From Rutidosis leptorrhynchoides (lineage: Eukaryota; Streptophyta; Magnoliopsida; Asterales; Asteraceae), in the NCBI RefSeq assembly GCF_046630445.1, contig NC_092340.1, positions 35,734,001 to 35,798,000 on the forward strand: a stretch of DNA of 64,000 nucleotides, read 5' to 3'. The position numbers and the translations under genes were made by a program. Position 1 is the first letter of the stretch. The number at the start of each line of letters is the position of its first letter. Below, one piece after another: positions 1-12,240 of the stretch. The notes under the pieces are model-generated. The model was given only the letters and a program-made list of their open reading frames with translations, ran no database searches and was not told the origin of the DNA.

Positions 1-2133
1 GATCTTCCAAACAAAAATTTCGACTTAAGTCAAAATTCAATAATTGGTAACATCATAGCATAAGGTAAACAGTACTGAAACAACACAATACACGATAACT
101 AAGCATGGTAACAAGCAGCAGGTAGCACAAAATCTAAAATGTAATAAAATGCCGTACTGTAGCGACCCAACAAAATCGTCATTGACGACGCCGTCTACTT
201 AGGTCCCGTTACGTGGTCATAAGTCTTTAAAACAACGTTTGACCAAAATATGTCGCATTCATTTCAAATGTAAAGATGTTTCAAAGTTTACAAAAGTAGT
301 TTAACGACTAGTTACATTACAACGTTTAAAATATAAATGAAACCTATGTGACACAATTTAAAAGTAAGTAAAAAGACGCTCCATGTATGCATGTATACTC
401 GACATCCAAGCAAGTATCAAAAAGTAGAGTGCGGAAGCATATATCACTTAGCATTCAAGGACCTGAGAAAAACTTAGAAAATCTGTGAACGAAAATGTTG
501 GTGAAATCATAGGTTTAGTAAGTATATTGTATTGAACCACAAGATTTAGTATATAAATTAATTATCCAAATCGTTTACATTCCAAAAGATGTTGTTGTAT
601 CACGAGCACCCAATTATCAAGGCTTAACTAAATAGTACCTCTGAATCATAGTGTTAGAACCTACACTATACCCGAAAATATATTTCATCCGCTGACGGTA
701 GTGAACCGTCCGAATGAGGGTTCGTCAAACCCGTATGGCCACACAACATAAGTTCTCGCTTACACCCTACAAGTGTAACTAATGATAATTGAATTGAAGC
801 TTTTTGTTCTAACTCGTAAGTAGAATGTTTGTTTTCGTACTTGTGTTCACTTTGTAAAACGAAACGTTTATGTTTTTTCATCCCAAGTATAAGTATAAAA
901 GAGTAAAAGTGGGACTATGATCTCACCTTGAGTGAACGAGAATAATTATACTTCACAAAGTCAACGTGTGTAAGAACGAATGCTAGTCTTGACCTAAACA
1001 ATAGGTTGTATCAATATCGGTAAAGTATAAAGTCGGTCAAAGTGTTCAATTAGTCCTATGGCTCGTTACGACTCGATTATTATAGCATGTGAGTCAAATT
1101 GTCAAGTTTCATGCAAGGTATAAGTATAAAATCATGTTAGAAAGATTGCATAAGTGTTTGTTTGAGTTTGACTAAAAGTCAAACTTGGTCAAAGTCAAAT
1201 TCAAAGTCAACGGGGTCGGGTCGGGTCAGGTCGGGTCGGGTCGGGTTTCCGACCATTCCACATAAAAACGTAGTCATATATAAGCATGTTGGCAAAATTT
1301 AAAGTTAAACGGAGTTACGGTTAAGCGGGAACGAAACTGTGAAAAACAAAGTGGTTTTTGGTCTGGGGCACCTCGCGATCACGAGGTCCAGATCATACGA
1401 TCGAGGTTGTGGTTTTCCATGCTGTTTGCTGAATTTTTGACTAGTGCACGAATTTAACTTCAAACAATCACAATTTGTGAACCGTAAACAATTAGGACAC
1501 GTATCTTATATCGTTGGAAAGGTAATTTAATGAGGAATACAACTAAACACATTTCATCAAACAAAAACATCATTTACAATAATCGAATCCTCGTCAAGTG
1601 ATCATTAAAGGTTCATTTTCAAAGTTTCAAGTTCATAAATTGCATAAGATGATTCGGGAACTTAATACACACATATAATACGCCATTTCGTAGGTAATTA
1701 TGTATACAATAATACTAAACACTTACAAACAACATTGCAAGGCTTTTAATGCATCAAAAATCATATTTAAAGTTACCAAACCCTAACCAAAAATCATAAA
1801 ATTCTTAATCATGTTAATGAGGCTTTTCTAAGTCAACCTACATACCAAATTGAAGCTAGTGATGCTAGTAACACATTTAATACATGCACTTTTAACATCT
1901 AACAACATATGATCAACCAAAACCCAAGATTAAGCAAGTCATCTTTCAAGTTTAAGCTAGTTACATCAAAATGGCAAGAACAAGCATAAATCATATATTC
2001 ATGTTAGACTTGAGCCATAGACACTAATTAACACACTTTTAAGTTTAAAAGATCAAGAACAAGAAATTTAGTGTTTTTAGAAAGTTACCCAAATGAGATG
2101 AAGTTGGTATGGATTCGAAGAGAAAGTGGCAAG

Positions 2134-2336
2134 TGTAGTGACCCGAACTTTTCCATGTTTATATATATTAAATGAAATTGTTATTTACATGATTAAGTGT
2201 TTCCAACATGTTATGTAATCAAACTTGTTAAGACTTGATTAATTGAAATAGGTTTCATATAGACAATTGACCACCCAAGTTGACCGGTGATTCACGAACG
2301 TTAAAACTTGTAAAAACTATATGATGTCATATATAT

Positions 2337-2435
<99 letters not shown>

Positions 2436-5400
2436 ACATGGTATTATGATAAGTAAACATATCATTAAGTATATTAACAATGAGTTATATACATAAAAAC
2501 AAGACTACTAACTTAAGAATTTTGAAACGAGGCATATATGTAACGATTATCGTTGTAACGAAATTTTAATGTATATATATCATATTAAGATATATTCATA
2601 CATCATAATATCTTGATAATGTAATAATTTAACATCTCATTAGATATAATAAACAATGGGTTAACAACATTAAATGAGATCGTTAACTTAAAGGTTTCAA
2701 AACAACACTTACATGTAATGACTAACGATGACTTAATGACTCAGTTAAAATGTATATACATGTAGTGTATTTAGATGTATTAGTACACTTTTGAAAGACT
2801 TCAAGACACATATCAAAGTACTCATACTTAACAAAAATGGTTACAGCTACATTCCCATTCTTTTTTTCATCAAGAATTCTAGTCGTATTCATACCCGTAT
2901 TATACACAGCTTCTAGACGTACTTACTATGTGTATATACCAATAGGAACTAGCATGGGATTCCACTCTTGATTATGTCATGCATTACTAATCAATTTTAA
3001 CTTCTACCATGAACTAGTCAACTAACTAGAACTCCTTTTTAACCCCACTCACCACTTACCGCTCATCATTCACTCCATTTCACTTTCAATTCTCTTTCTA
3101 ATTCTCTCTCAACACACACACACACACTTATGAACGAATTTTTCCAGTAGCTAATCATCATCTTCATCAAAAGTTACTTCAAGAATCAAGCTATAATCAT
3201 CTTAGGAAGAACACTTCAAGAACACTTCGAAAATCCTTTCAAGTTTACTAGTTTACTTCCAAGCTTTCTAATCCATTCCAAGTAATCATCTAAGATCAAT
3301 AAACCTTTGTTATTTACAGTAGGTTATCTTTCTTATTCAAGGTAATATTCATATTCAAACTTTGATTCAATTTCTATAACTATAAACTATCTTAATTCGA
3401 GTAAAAATCTTACTTGAACTTGTTTTTGTGTCATGATCCTACTTCAAGAACTTTCAAGCCATCCAAGATCCTTTGAAGCTATCATTTATTGTCATTTCTA
3501 GTAGGTTTATCTACTAAACTTGAAGTAGTAATGATGTTCATAACATCATTCAATTCATATATATAAAACTATCTTATTCGAAGGTTTAAACTCGTAATCA
3601 CTAGAACATAGTTTAGTTAATTCTAAACTTGTTCGCAAACAAAAGTTAATACTTCTAAATTGATTTTTAAAATCAACTAAACACATGTTCTATATCTATA
3701 TGATATGCTAACTTAATGATTTAAAACCGGAAAACACGAAAAACACCGTAAAATCGGATATACGTCGTCGTAGTAACACCGCGGGCTGTTTTGGGTTAGT
3801 TAATTAAAAACTATGATAACTTTTATTTAAAAGTTGTTCTTTTGGGAAAATGATTTTTCTTATGAACTTGAAACTATATCCAAAAATCATGGTTAAACTC
3901 AAAGTGGAAGTATGTTTTCCAAAATGGTCATCTAGACGTCGTTCTTTCGGCTGAAATGGCTACCTTTATAAAAATGACTTGTAACCTGTATTTCCGACTA
4001 TAAACTTATACTTTTCTGTTTAGATTCATAAACTTAAGTTCAATATGAAACCATAGCAACTTGAAACACTCAAAACGGATTTAAAACGAAGAAGTTATGG
4101 GTAAAACAAGATTGGATAATTTTTCTTGTTGTAGCTACGTGAAAATTGGTAACAAATCTATATTAATCATATCCTAGCTAACTTATATTGTATTATATAT
4201 GTATTCTAATATATTATGTAATCTTGGGATACCATAGACACGTATGCAAATGTTTTGACATATCATATCGACCCATATATATATATATATATATTATTTG
4301 GAACAACCATAGACACTCTATATGCAGTAATGTTGGAGTTAGCTATACAGGGTTGAGGTTGATTCCAAAAATATATATACTTTGAGTTGTGATCTAGTCT
4401 GAGACGTGTATACACTGGGTCCTGGATTGATTAAAGATAATATATATCGATTTATTTCTGTACATCTAACTGTGGACAACTAGTTGTAGGTTACTAACGA
4501 GGACAGCTGACTTAATAAACTTAAAACATTAAAACGTATTAAAAATGTTGTAAATATATTTTGAACATAGTTTGATATATATGTACATATTTGTTTATAG
4601 GTTCGTGAATCGACCAGTGGCCAAGTCTTACTTCCCGACGAAGTAAAAATCTGTAAAAGTGAGTTATAGTCCCACTTTTAAAATCTAATATTTTGGGATG
4701 AGAATACATGCAATTTTATAAATGTTTTACGAAATAGACACAAGTAAATGAAACTACATTATATGGGTGAATGATCGAAGCCGAATATGCACCTTTTTAG
4801 CTTGGTAGCCTAAGAATTTGGGAACAGACCCCCAAATTGACGCGAATCCTAAAGATAGATCTATCGGGCCCAACAAGCCCCATTCTGGAATTTGGAATGC
4901 TTTAGTACTTCGAAATTATCATGTCCGATGGGTGTCATGGAATGATGGGGATATTCTATATGCATCTTGTTAATGTCGGTTACCATGTGTTCACCATATG
5001 AATGATTTTTATCTCTATGTATGGGATGTATATTGAAATATGAAATCTTGTGGTCTATTATTACAATTTGATAAATATATAGGTTAAATCTATAACTCAC
5101 CAACATTTTTGTTGACGTTTAAAGCATGTTTATTCTCAGGTGATTATTAAGAGCTTCCGCTGTTACATACTAAAATAAGGACAAGATTTGGAGTCCATGC
5201 TTGTATGATATTGTGTAAAAACTGCATTCAAGAAACTTATTTTTGATGTAATATATTCTTATTGTAAACCATTATGTAATGGTCGTGTGTAAACGGTATA
5301 TTTTAGATTATCATTATTTGATAATCTACGTATTGTTTTTTTTTAAACCTTTATCGATAAAATAAAGGTTATGGTTGTTTTAAAAATGAATGCAGTCTTT

Positions 5401-5486
5401 GAAAAATGTCTCATATAGAGGTCAAAACTTCGCGACGAAATCAATTAATATGGAACGTTTATAATCAATATGAACGGGACATTTCA
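2134..5486 (+). mobile_element. Family A solo LTR (A1) nested in E1
   Basis: This LTR starts TGTAGTGACCCG and ends GACATTTCA. Target duplications are GCAAG (2129-2133) and ACAAG (5487-5491), one mismatch. Its last 80 bp match, in reverse complement, the ends of the LTRs at 12814 and 50863. Matching landmarks along its length include the stretch near 4605 (GGTTCGTGAATC), the block near 4690-4870 and the block near 5090-5160. It holds a TA microsatellite but not the tRNA-like module found in A2 and A3. It is the youngest layer of this nest. Confidence 0.75.
2340..2431. repeat. (TA)n microsatellite
   Basis: About 46 uninterrupted TA units inside solo LTR A1. Arrays of the same kind sit inside the other family A LTRs at 13920-14048, 15719-15790 and 21308-21375. 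Confidence 0.97.
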
Positions 5487-5945
5487 ACAAGGATTCCAAA
5501 TATGTAATTTGTTTGAGTTGATGCTTGCTAGATCTTGAATAGATGATGAATCTTTGTTTGAAGGTTTGAGAGAAAAAAGGTGAAAGTATTAGAATGGGGA
5601 GGATGAAATGAATGGAGGAGGATGAAGGTTGACTAGTTGACCTAGTCATGACTTTGCCCACTTGACAACTTTAGTCCCTCAAGTTCAAATACGGGTGCGT
5701 AAATTAACCAAACGAATTACCTTAAATACGTAGAGTAAACGAGAGATGTTATAATTAAATAACAGACTTTAAATTATTTAAACGGAAAGTAAACGGAAAA
5801 GGCGGGATGTTACACGTACAACAATTAAGCAACAGTAATTCCATTCATAAGAAAGTTACGTACAATGGCATGAGGTTCGTACATTACATTAATGAAAAAT
5901 AGGAAACTACAAACAGAATACATAAGGAAATCCAATACAATAGTC

Positions 5946-6824
5946 TTAGGGCGAAGGTGGGTAAATGATGTCCATCAGGTGGGACATCTGGTCCTCGAGC
6001 TCAGTTACCCGAGCACGGAGGGCATGCACTTCCCTCATCAGTTCCTCGACGATGGGGGATGTTGGTGGGGCAGGTGGTGCAGATGGTGCAGGTGGCGCCG
6101 GTGGTGCAGATGGTGCAGGTGGCGCCGGTGGTGCAGATGGTCCAGATGATGCAGATGTAGACTGCACAGTGCGGGCGGTCTTACGCACGAATGGATCGGC
6201 AGGATACGGTACGACCCGCTTACGGGCTGTGACTGTAACCAACTATCCATGTGCGTCCACGAATGACTTACCTCCATTAACCCCTAGAATAACAGTACCA
6301 TCGAAGCGGTACCGCTTTTTTGGCAGGGCAGAGGGCTGCTGCACGGGCTCCTCCTCAGGGTCATTCTCAGAATCCTCCTCGGGATCCTCCTCGCTGGAGT
6401 CGTCGGATGATGATCCGTCTGAATCATCAGAAGGTAGTGCAGGTATGTCACGGGCGGGAGAAAGCGTCTGGCCGGTGGTCATAAGTCGATATCTGCCAGG
6501 TGTAATCGGTACGACACATCCGTCAGCGGTGCGTCTAGCCCAATGTCCATGCTCGTTACGGAAGGGACCGTCTCCGTTTCCCCCAGGTATCACAGTACTA
6601 CCGGGATGGTGCTGTGGCCCCGGGAGTCTAGGGCTGGGTGGTGCTGGAATCTCCTCGGGATCCTCGTCTCCGTCCGAGATGTCCATCAGGTCAAGCGCGT
6701 ATCTGCTATCTCCGGATGAAGAATCACCGGAGGGTAGCGGTGTGTCAGCAACAAAAGTAGGCGAGGCAGCAGTCGTGTCGGAGTCACTCTCAAAGTCAAA
6801 GGTCATGGGCGGCATGTCCGACAT
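5946..6824 (-). pseudogene. Gag-position ORF of E2, broken
   Basis: This minus-strand reading frame starts about 380 bp downstream of the primer-binding site, where gag is expected. The N-terminal half is acidic and serine-rich. The C-terminal part has a nine-residue alanine/proline-rich tandem repeat, encoded by a 27 bp DNA repeat near 6070-6140, followed by a short leucine/valine heptad stretch that could form a coiled coil. No zinc knuckle or protease motif is seen. The ORF at 49990-50424 in another gypsy-type fossil has the same position and a similar C-terminal heptad stretch. At least one break is present. Plus-strand ORFs over the same DNA are shadows. Confidence 0.55.
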
Positions 6825-7219
6825 CTGAACAAGGAAAAATAACTTTTTTCATGTCAGTAAGACATATAGCAGCAAGAAATCAGGCATAATAACTACAGCA
6901 GCCTAGGTCGTCTACAGCAGTACATGACATGGTAATGAAAACAGTTCTAAACAAAAGTAACATGCAAAAGCAGGTAGTAGCATGCAGTAACAAGAATAAG
7001 TAGCAGCATACAGTAAGTTCACATAGCAGTAAGAGTAAGCAGTAACATGCAGTGGTAGTAATAGTGACATGTAGTAATACAATATAGTAGCATGCAACAG
7101 TTTCGCAGAAACAAGTAAACAAGCAAGTTGTAGATTAGTCCTATTAGTGAATCCTACTCGGTCTGGTCTAGACTCACTAAAGCAACCTAATTCCCTACAA
7201 CCAATGCTCTGATACCAAA

Positions 7220-9950
7220 TGTGACACCCCGTACAAAACCATCGTATACGGTTCATCAACAACATGATCATTACAAGGTTAAACACTATATGCTGTTTGA
7301 AAACCAGTTTTGCATTCATAAAAAGATAGCGTTTTACAAAAGATAACGTGCTTCCTATGAATAGAAGCATTAACATAAGTATGTGACTCAAAGGTCGTTA
7401 CAAAGCCATTGTTTGAAAATAACATAAGTTACGAATGCAAAATAAAAGTTTCATGATTGAGACATCTCTAAGTAATGCAACGGAAATCTAACACAGCAGG
7501 TCCATAACAGCAAGTCTATAACACCAAGACAGCAAGTCTAACAGCGGAAGCAACATCGTCTAATCACCTGAGAAATACACGCATAAAGTCAACACGAATG
7601 TTGGTGAGCTATAGTTTGTAATCAGTAAAGTAATGTAGACCATGAGATTTCAGTGCTTCAATCAGCAGTTTAAATCAGTATGAAAAGTATATGCTTAACT
7701 GTGGGCACCCGGTAACTAGACTTAACGTATGTATATCACCCCCTAAAAGTGCACTTGGCGAGTGCGTTTGTCATCGAAGTATGAAAAGTATATTCTCAGT
7801 CCCAAAAATAATTAAAGTAAAAAGGGATGCTATAACTCACAGTGAATAAGCAGTAAAAGTTGATATGAAACGTATGCATGTAGTAAGTCGGTCCGAAAGG
7901 TCGTCAACCTAAGTCAAAGGTTACTAGGTCAGTATGTTGTCCCCATAAGTTTAAAAGTGCATAAATTAAGTTTAAGTGTCATCATCATCATCATCAAAGC
8001 TAAAGTAAGTTTAACAAGAATAGAGATCGAAACAAAAGGCTAACTTTGGACAGCTATTATGACCCTATACCAATTGAAAAGACGCGTAGTCAGTGGCCAT
8101 GGCTCTGTATGTGAGTCCTCTAACCGCTATCCAATTTTCAGAACCTAACTCGTCTTCGTTTGACCGTGGCGACGGTTTAAGTGCGAGTAGGTCAGAAATT
8201 TCAGCACAACATTACAAAGGCGTAGTGGTTTTAAAAAGGCTATAAATCCTAGACCGTATATCGGATATAGGCGAGTCTTAAACGAAAAGTCATCTACTCG
8301 AAATGAACTATCTGAAAATCAGCTTTTCAGAAGCCCAGAGAGTCTGATCAGACCCCAAAAAACAGTAAACAAGTGCTCCGGTGGGATTCTTGGTGCTTGA
8401 TGCTCATCACGGTTCTCATCCTTGATGCTTGTAGCTTCAAGTGTACAACTCATTGATGTGTTAGCATTACTTTGACCAAGATTCAACCATCAACATACAA
8501 TATGTTAAGACCAAGTAAGAATACAACTCACTTAAGAGTTTTAGAAGGATGATGAACCAAGGTTACATCATATTCTTAGTCTTAACACAAATACAAGTTC
8601 TAATTACAACTAAAGCTACAAACTTTCCTTCAATCAAACAAGTATGAACACAAACTTGATCAAATAAAGTAATGGAACCCTAAGCTAGAGAGCTTGGATC
8701 CTTTTCACACAAGTTATGAGATTACAAAGCTAGAAAGCTTGAATCTCTCGTGTTCTTGAAGATCTTGAAACATAAAGCTTAGATCTTCAAGTTACATGAA
8801 GATCATAAACACAAGTTTTGATCTTTATAACAAAATAATGAGATCATAAGTTAGAAAACTTAGATCCAACAAAAGAAATGAAGATTCAAAGCTAGAAAGC
8901 TTGAATCTTGGTTGTTCTTGGAGATCCTTGAAGCATGAGGCCAGATCTTCAAGTTACACGAAGACCACAAACACAAGTTTGGATCTTTACAACAAAATAC
9001 AAAGATTATAAGCTAAAAGATTTAGATCTAACAAAATAAGTGAAGATTCAAAGGTAGGAAGCTTGAATCTTCCATGTTCTTGAAGGATTCAAATCCAAAT
9101 TTGAATCTACAAGATATAACAAGATCTAAAAGCTAAAGAGCTTGATCTTCCAATGATGATGATGTCGTGACCAAGAAAGGAAGAAGAAGAAGAAAATCAA
9201 GAAACTTACAAGTTTTAGAGTGAGAAATACTAGAGAGAAAATAAGAGAACAAGTGTGTGAAGAATGAGAATGAAATCAAGTGTGAAATGTGAGGAAATGG
9301 CTTGATATTTATAGGGGTCGGGAGGCCCTTTGGCCGTCGACTTTCGGGGGACAAAGGGGGGGGGGGGACAAGTTGCTTTTTTGATTAGTGGTGGTCTAAA
9401 GGTGGTGATTATTGTTAGGATCTCATGCAACATTAAGGATAATGGTAAGCAAAAATGCTAGTATGTTGGCTCTTATAAATGGGTATTTGTCTTACATATA
9501 ATTGGGTCATAATCCACTAATAATTGGGCTAATTAAATAGTCCACTAGCTAGAGTAGGGTGGGCTAAAGTTCAACAAGGAAGAAAGTCCAACAAGACTAA
9601 CTAGTATGTTCTAGTAAATTACTAAGCGTAATTAAACATCCAAAAAGCCCAAGTAATTGTTATTATAAAATAACAATTAGTATTTCGTAGTCATAATATT
9701 CTGATTATGACCAAAGTTAAACGTGTACCGACAATAGCTCGTTCTAAACGTTAAGTGGCACTAACGGTCGTAAAGGTTTTCGGGGATCAAGTTAAGTAAC
9801 CTACGTACTTAATGACACGTTTTAACATATAAACGAAAGTAATCCACATGTAGTAAGATCCCGGAGTATAATATAGCTCAGTACGCACAAATACGCAGTT
9901 TCGTAAAGGCACAAAGCACAAAAGCAAGTCGAAAAAGTTGGGTCGTTACA
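7220..9950 (-). repeat. 5' LTR of element E2, with a hairpin array
   Basis: On the minus strand the LTR begins TGTAACGACCCAAC at 9950 and ends GGGGTGTCACA at 7220, next to the primer-binding site. Length is 2731 bp. Between about 8718 and 9149 it carries at least six hairpins. Several share an AAGCT...AGCTT inner stem, and their outer stems vary but pair: GAGATT/AATCTC, AAGATCT/AGATCTT, AAGATTC/GAATCTT, GAAGATTC/GAATCTTC and AAGATC/GATCTT. The short ORFs here are not coding. Confidence 0.75.
8718..9149. repeat. Hairpin array in the E2 LTR
   Basis: Perfect outer stems seen are 8718-8723/8742-8747, 8759-8765/8781-8787, 8799-8804/8820-8825, 8881-8887/8903-8909, 9042-9049/9065-9072 and 9121-9126/9144-9149. 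A weaker one lies at 9086-9090/9103-9107. Several have an inner AAGCT/AGCTT stem. The array starts about 800 bp from the LTR 5' end on the minus strand. Confidence 0.7.
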
Positions 9951-10008
9951 GACCCAACCCGTTATCTAACCGAATACGCAGCAAAAGTTTTTTTTTATAC
10001 AGTAAGGG

Positions 10009-10045
10009 TGCGCGGCGCGCAGCCCTTGATGTGCGTGGCGCGCAC
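10009..10045. repeat. Pair of GC-rich odd palindromes, 5' side of C1
   Basis: TGCGCGGCGCGCA at 10009-10021 is a perfect 13 bp palindrome around a central G. A near-palindrome follows at 10031-10045 (GTGCG...CGCAC). They stand out as GC islands in AT-rich DNA. Confidence 0.85.
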
Positions 10046-10691
10046 AAGGCCTGGCAGCCCGCTGTCCAGATTTTCCAATTTTCGTTTAAAGATCTCCCAC
10101 TTCCGACACTTTAGACAAAATGACTTTCACAACACATTATAATATGTAAAACTAACACGTTTCAATAATAAAACAAGTTTTACGACACCGGGCCCACATC
10201 GGCCGTCTTACGACTTTCGTACAAAATACAAGTTTTCGACTACATGAGTTTAAGTTCCAAACACAACTACGAGCATCATGTTTGGGGATAAACTACCCAA
10301 TCCTAAGTCGAAACCAAAAGTAATCCAAACAAGCATCAAAAGGGGAAATCATCTAATCCCGAGCATACCCTTGCCACGTCCGCCTCCGAACCTAAAAATG
10401 TAAACAACGAGAGGGTAAGCTAATGCTTAGTGAATGCAATACTTATACGCATACATACATAATTCAATTACTTGCATTCACCTACACAAATAACACACAT
10501 CATTAGCAATTCATATAATCATAAAATCAAGCGTACGACAAGCCAACATCAATAGCATATAGATCTCGTCAATAATAAATGCTAAATATAAATACGTACA
10601 AACCACCCGTTATTCAAGATCACGAGGGAATAATCCCCCCTTGAAAGAGCCATGATGTTCACAACATCTATTAGTACCAAATTCCAATACC

Positions 10692-11230
10692 ATGAGTGGT
10701 ATCGTCAACATCAAACTTAAAACCCACTCATCACGCTTAATGTGGTATCGTCAACACCAAACTTTAAACCCACATATGAGGTATCGTCACATCAAACTTT
10801 AACCCCTCATCGCATATGATGTGGTATCGTCAACAACGAACTTTAAACCCACACATGAGGTATCGTCAACATCGAACTTTAAACCCTCATCACGTATCAC
10901 TACAATAGTGGTATGGCATCGTCAACATCGAACTTTAAATCCATACATGAGGTATCGTCAACACCGAACTTTAAGCCCTCATCCCAAAATAACACAAATA
11001 AGGATATGGTATCGTCAACACCGAACTTTAAGCCCATATCACGAGAGGATGGTAAATACTTACCATTCTCCAACAAGTGGCCGAGGAGGAGTGCATCCTA
11101 ACGGATGACACTCGCCACATAACACAAGTCAAACGTGGTCAACAAAGAGTCAATCCTTCCGGATATCACTCACCACGGGTCCCAATACCAAGGTGGCCCA
11201 TAAGAGAGTGTATTCTACCGAATAATACTT
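10692..11230. repeat. Hairpin array of C1: constant loop, covarying stems
   Basis: Eight hairpins share a loop core (TATCGTCAACA...GAACTTTAA) and have different paired stems. They lie at 10692-10731 (ATGAGTGG/CCACTCAT), 10740-10775 (ATGTGG/CCACAT), 10776-10810, 10855-10890 and 10947-10982 (ATGAGG/CCTCAT), 10820-10853 (TGTGG/CCACA), 10911-10946 (GTATGG/CCATAC) and 11003-11040 (GATATGG/CCATATC). Further hairpins follow: 11049-11068 (ATGGTAA/TTACCAT) and three with 4-nt loops and ATCC/GGAT or ATTC/GAAT inner stems between 11090 and 11230. Short ORFs here follow the repeat and are not genes. Confidence 0.85.
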
Positions 11231-12110
11231 GCCACTTCACACGCAAACAACTAAATTATATACATAAACGTATAAGTATTCCACTCACCTTGATTACTTG
11301 AAAAGCAATCCCGCTTGAGCTCCTAAACGTCCAAATGCAAATCACCTAAGTAAATCACAAACAAATAAGCTAAACACTCTAGCTTATGCTCAAAACACCA
11401 TAAGTGCAATTTCGACCCATTAGCACTTACTTCCACTTTGACTAAGTCAAATCTCACCCGAAAACCCCCATAATCACAATCGACTAGTGATTATATTCCA
11501 ACAACTCATTTTACTCAAGGTTTCATCATCAAAACGTATTTCTTGCATCATTTGACACAAAATCCATTTTGACCTAATCTCAAGTCAAAACACTCATTTT
11601 GCAAGTTACACCTTTAATCACTTATAAACTTAGTTAACTAGTGATTTCAACATTCAAACATGATTATCAGCTAATCAATTTCATCATCTAACCCAAAACC
11701 CACCAACAATGGTTATCAACACCATTTACTAGCTCAATCACCCAATTATCAACTAGTGGGTTTACTCAAGAACACCCAAATTAAAACCCCAATTATGAAC
11801 AATAATCAAACTATGAAAACTCAGAGTTATAACTTACTAATACTACCACAACGTAGCTAGGAGTGAGATGAACAACTTTAACACTCGAGATTTTGATCGA
11901 TTCAAACTCCTTCTTCCCCAAATCTCCAAATCTCTCTCTAGAAATCTCTCTCTCTCTCTAGATGAAATAGGAGTGTTTGTGGATGTGAAATATGATCCAA
12001 AATTGGATCCCAAACTGATAATATGGCTACACATTCGGCCTCAAGTGAAAAGACCAAAATGCCCTTCATTTAACTCAAAATATCAAAAAGCAGAATTCTG
12101 ACGCAGGATA

Positions 12111-12150
12111 GGTGCGCGACGGGCACCACTGCCTGTGCGCGGCGCGCACA
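12111..12150. repeat. Pair of GC-rich palindromes, 3' side of C1
   Basis: A hairpin with GGTGC/GCACC arms (12111-12127) is followed by a perfect 17 bp odd palindrome at 12134-12150 with arms TGTGCGCG/CGCGCACA. The second resembles the 5' palindromes of the same LTR. Confidence 0.85.
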
Positions 12151-12240
12151 AGCTCAAACCCAGCCTGTCAGTTTCTGTTAAATTCAGTTTGATTATGCAA
12201 CGTTTACGTACACCTGTACACTTGGGTTTAGGGTCTTACA

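Larger units (their letters stand above)
158..5814 (-). mobile_element. Solo LTR (E1) inside E2, itself interrupted
   Basis: The block begins TGTAGCGACCC on the plus strand and ends GGGATGTTACA, which are LTR-type TG...CA ends. It is flanked by identical 5 bp duplications CGTAC at 153-157 and 5815-5819. There is no internal region, so it is a solo LTR left by recombination. It is read here as minus strand because its TGTAACATCCC end matches the start form of neighbouring LTRs. Net length without the nested LTR is about 2.3 kb. It contains a GGTCG-type pentamer run near 1210-1247 and a GC-rich hairpin near 1370-1388. Confidence 0.75.
1..9950 (-). mobile_element. Gypsy-type LTR element E2, 5' part, running off the left edge
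   Basis: A minus-strand LTR retrotransposon fossil. Its 5' LTR is at 7220-9950. Right after it lies a primer-binding site, TGGTATCAGAGC on the minus strand (7206-7217), complementary to initiator Met-tRNA. The internal region runs left from 7219 to 5815 and resumes at 157-1, because a solo LTR (158-5814) is inserted with perfect CGTAC target duplications. A gag-position ORF lies at 5946-6824. No polymerase region is in the window, so the superfamily is inferred from LTR style, PBS and ORF position. The element is broken and its 3' LTR is outside the window. Confidence 0.7.
9951..12240 (+). mobile_element. C-family LTR C1, abutting E2
   Basis: The block begins GACCCAACCCG, matching position 7 onward of the C2 start (TGTAAC then AACCCAACCCG), and ends GGGTCTTACA, the end shared with C2 and C3. 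It contains the shared C-family landmarks: a block near 10090-10200 ending in a GGGCCCACATCGG motif, a GGGGATA...CTACCCAATCCTAA motif near 10284 and a GAGAGGGTAAGCTAA motif near 10410. Its missing first bases are best explained by E2 having inserted there; they would lie left of E2, outside the window. It has no coding capacity. Confidence 0.7.

Noticed and set aside
1201-1250. Telomere-like repeat
   Set aside because: The repeat is a GGGTC-type pentamer, not the plant TTTAGGG heptamer, and it is very short.
5965-6828. A 287-residue open frame on the plus strand
   Set aside because: It lies antisense to the gag-position ORF of E2, and its composition is driven by the same 27 bp GC-rich repeat. 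No domain or start context supports it.
10692-11230. A CRISPR-like or coding tandem array
   Set aside because: Plant nuclear context, unit length set by palindromic stems, no spacer logic and no cas genes. Open frames merely follow the repeat.
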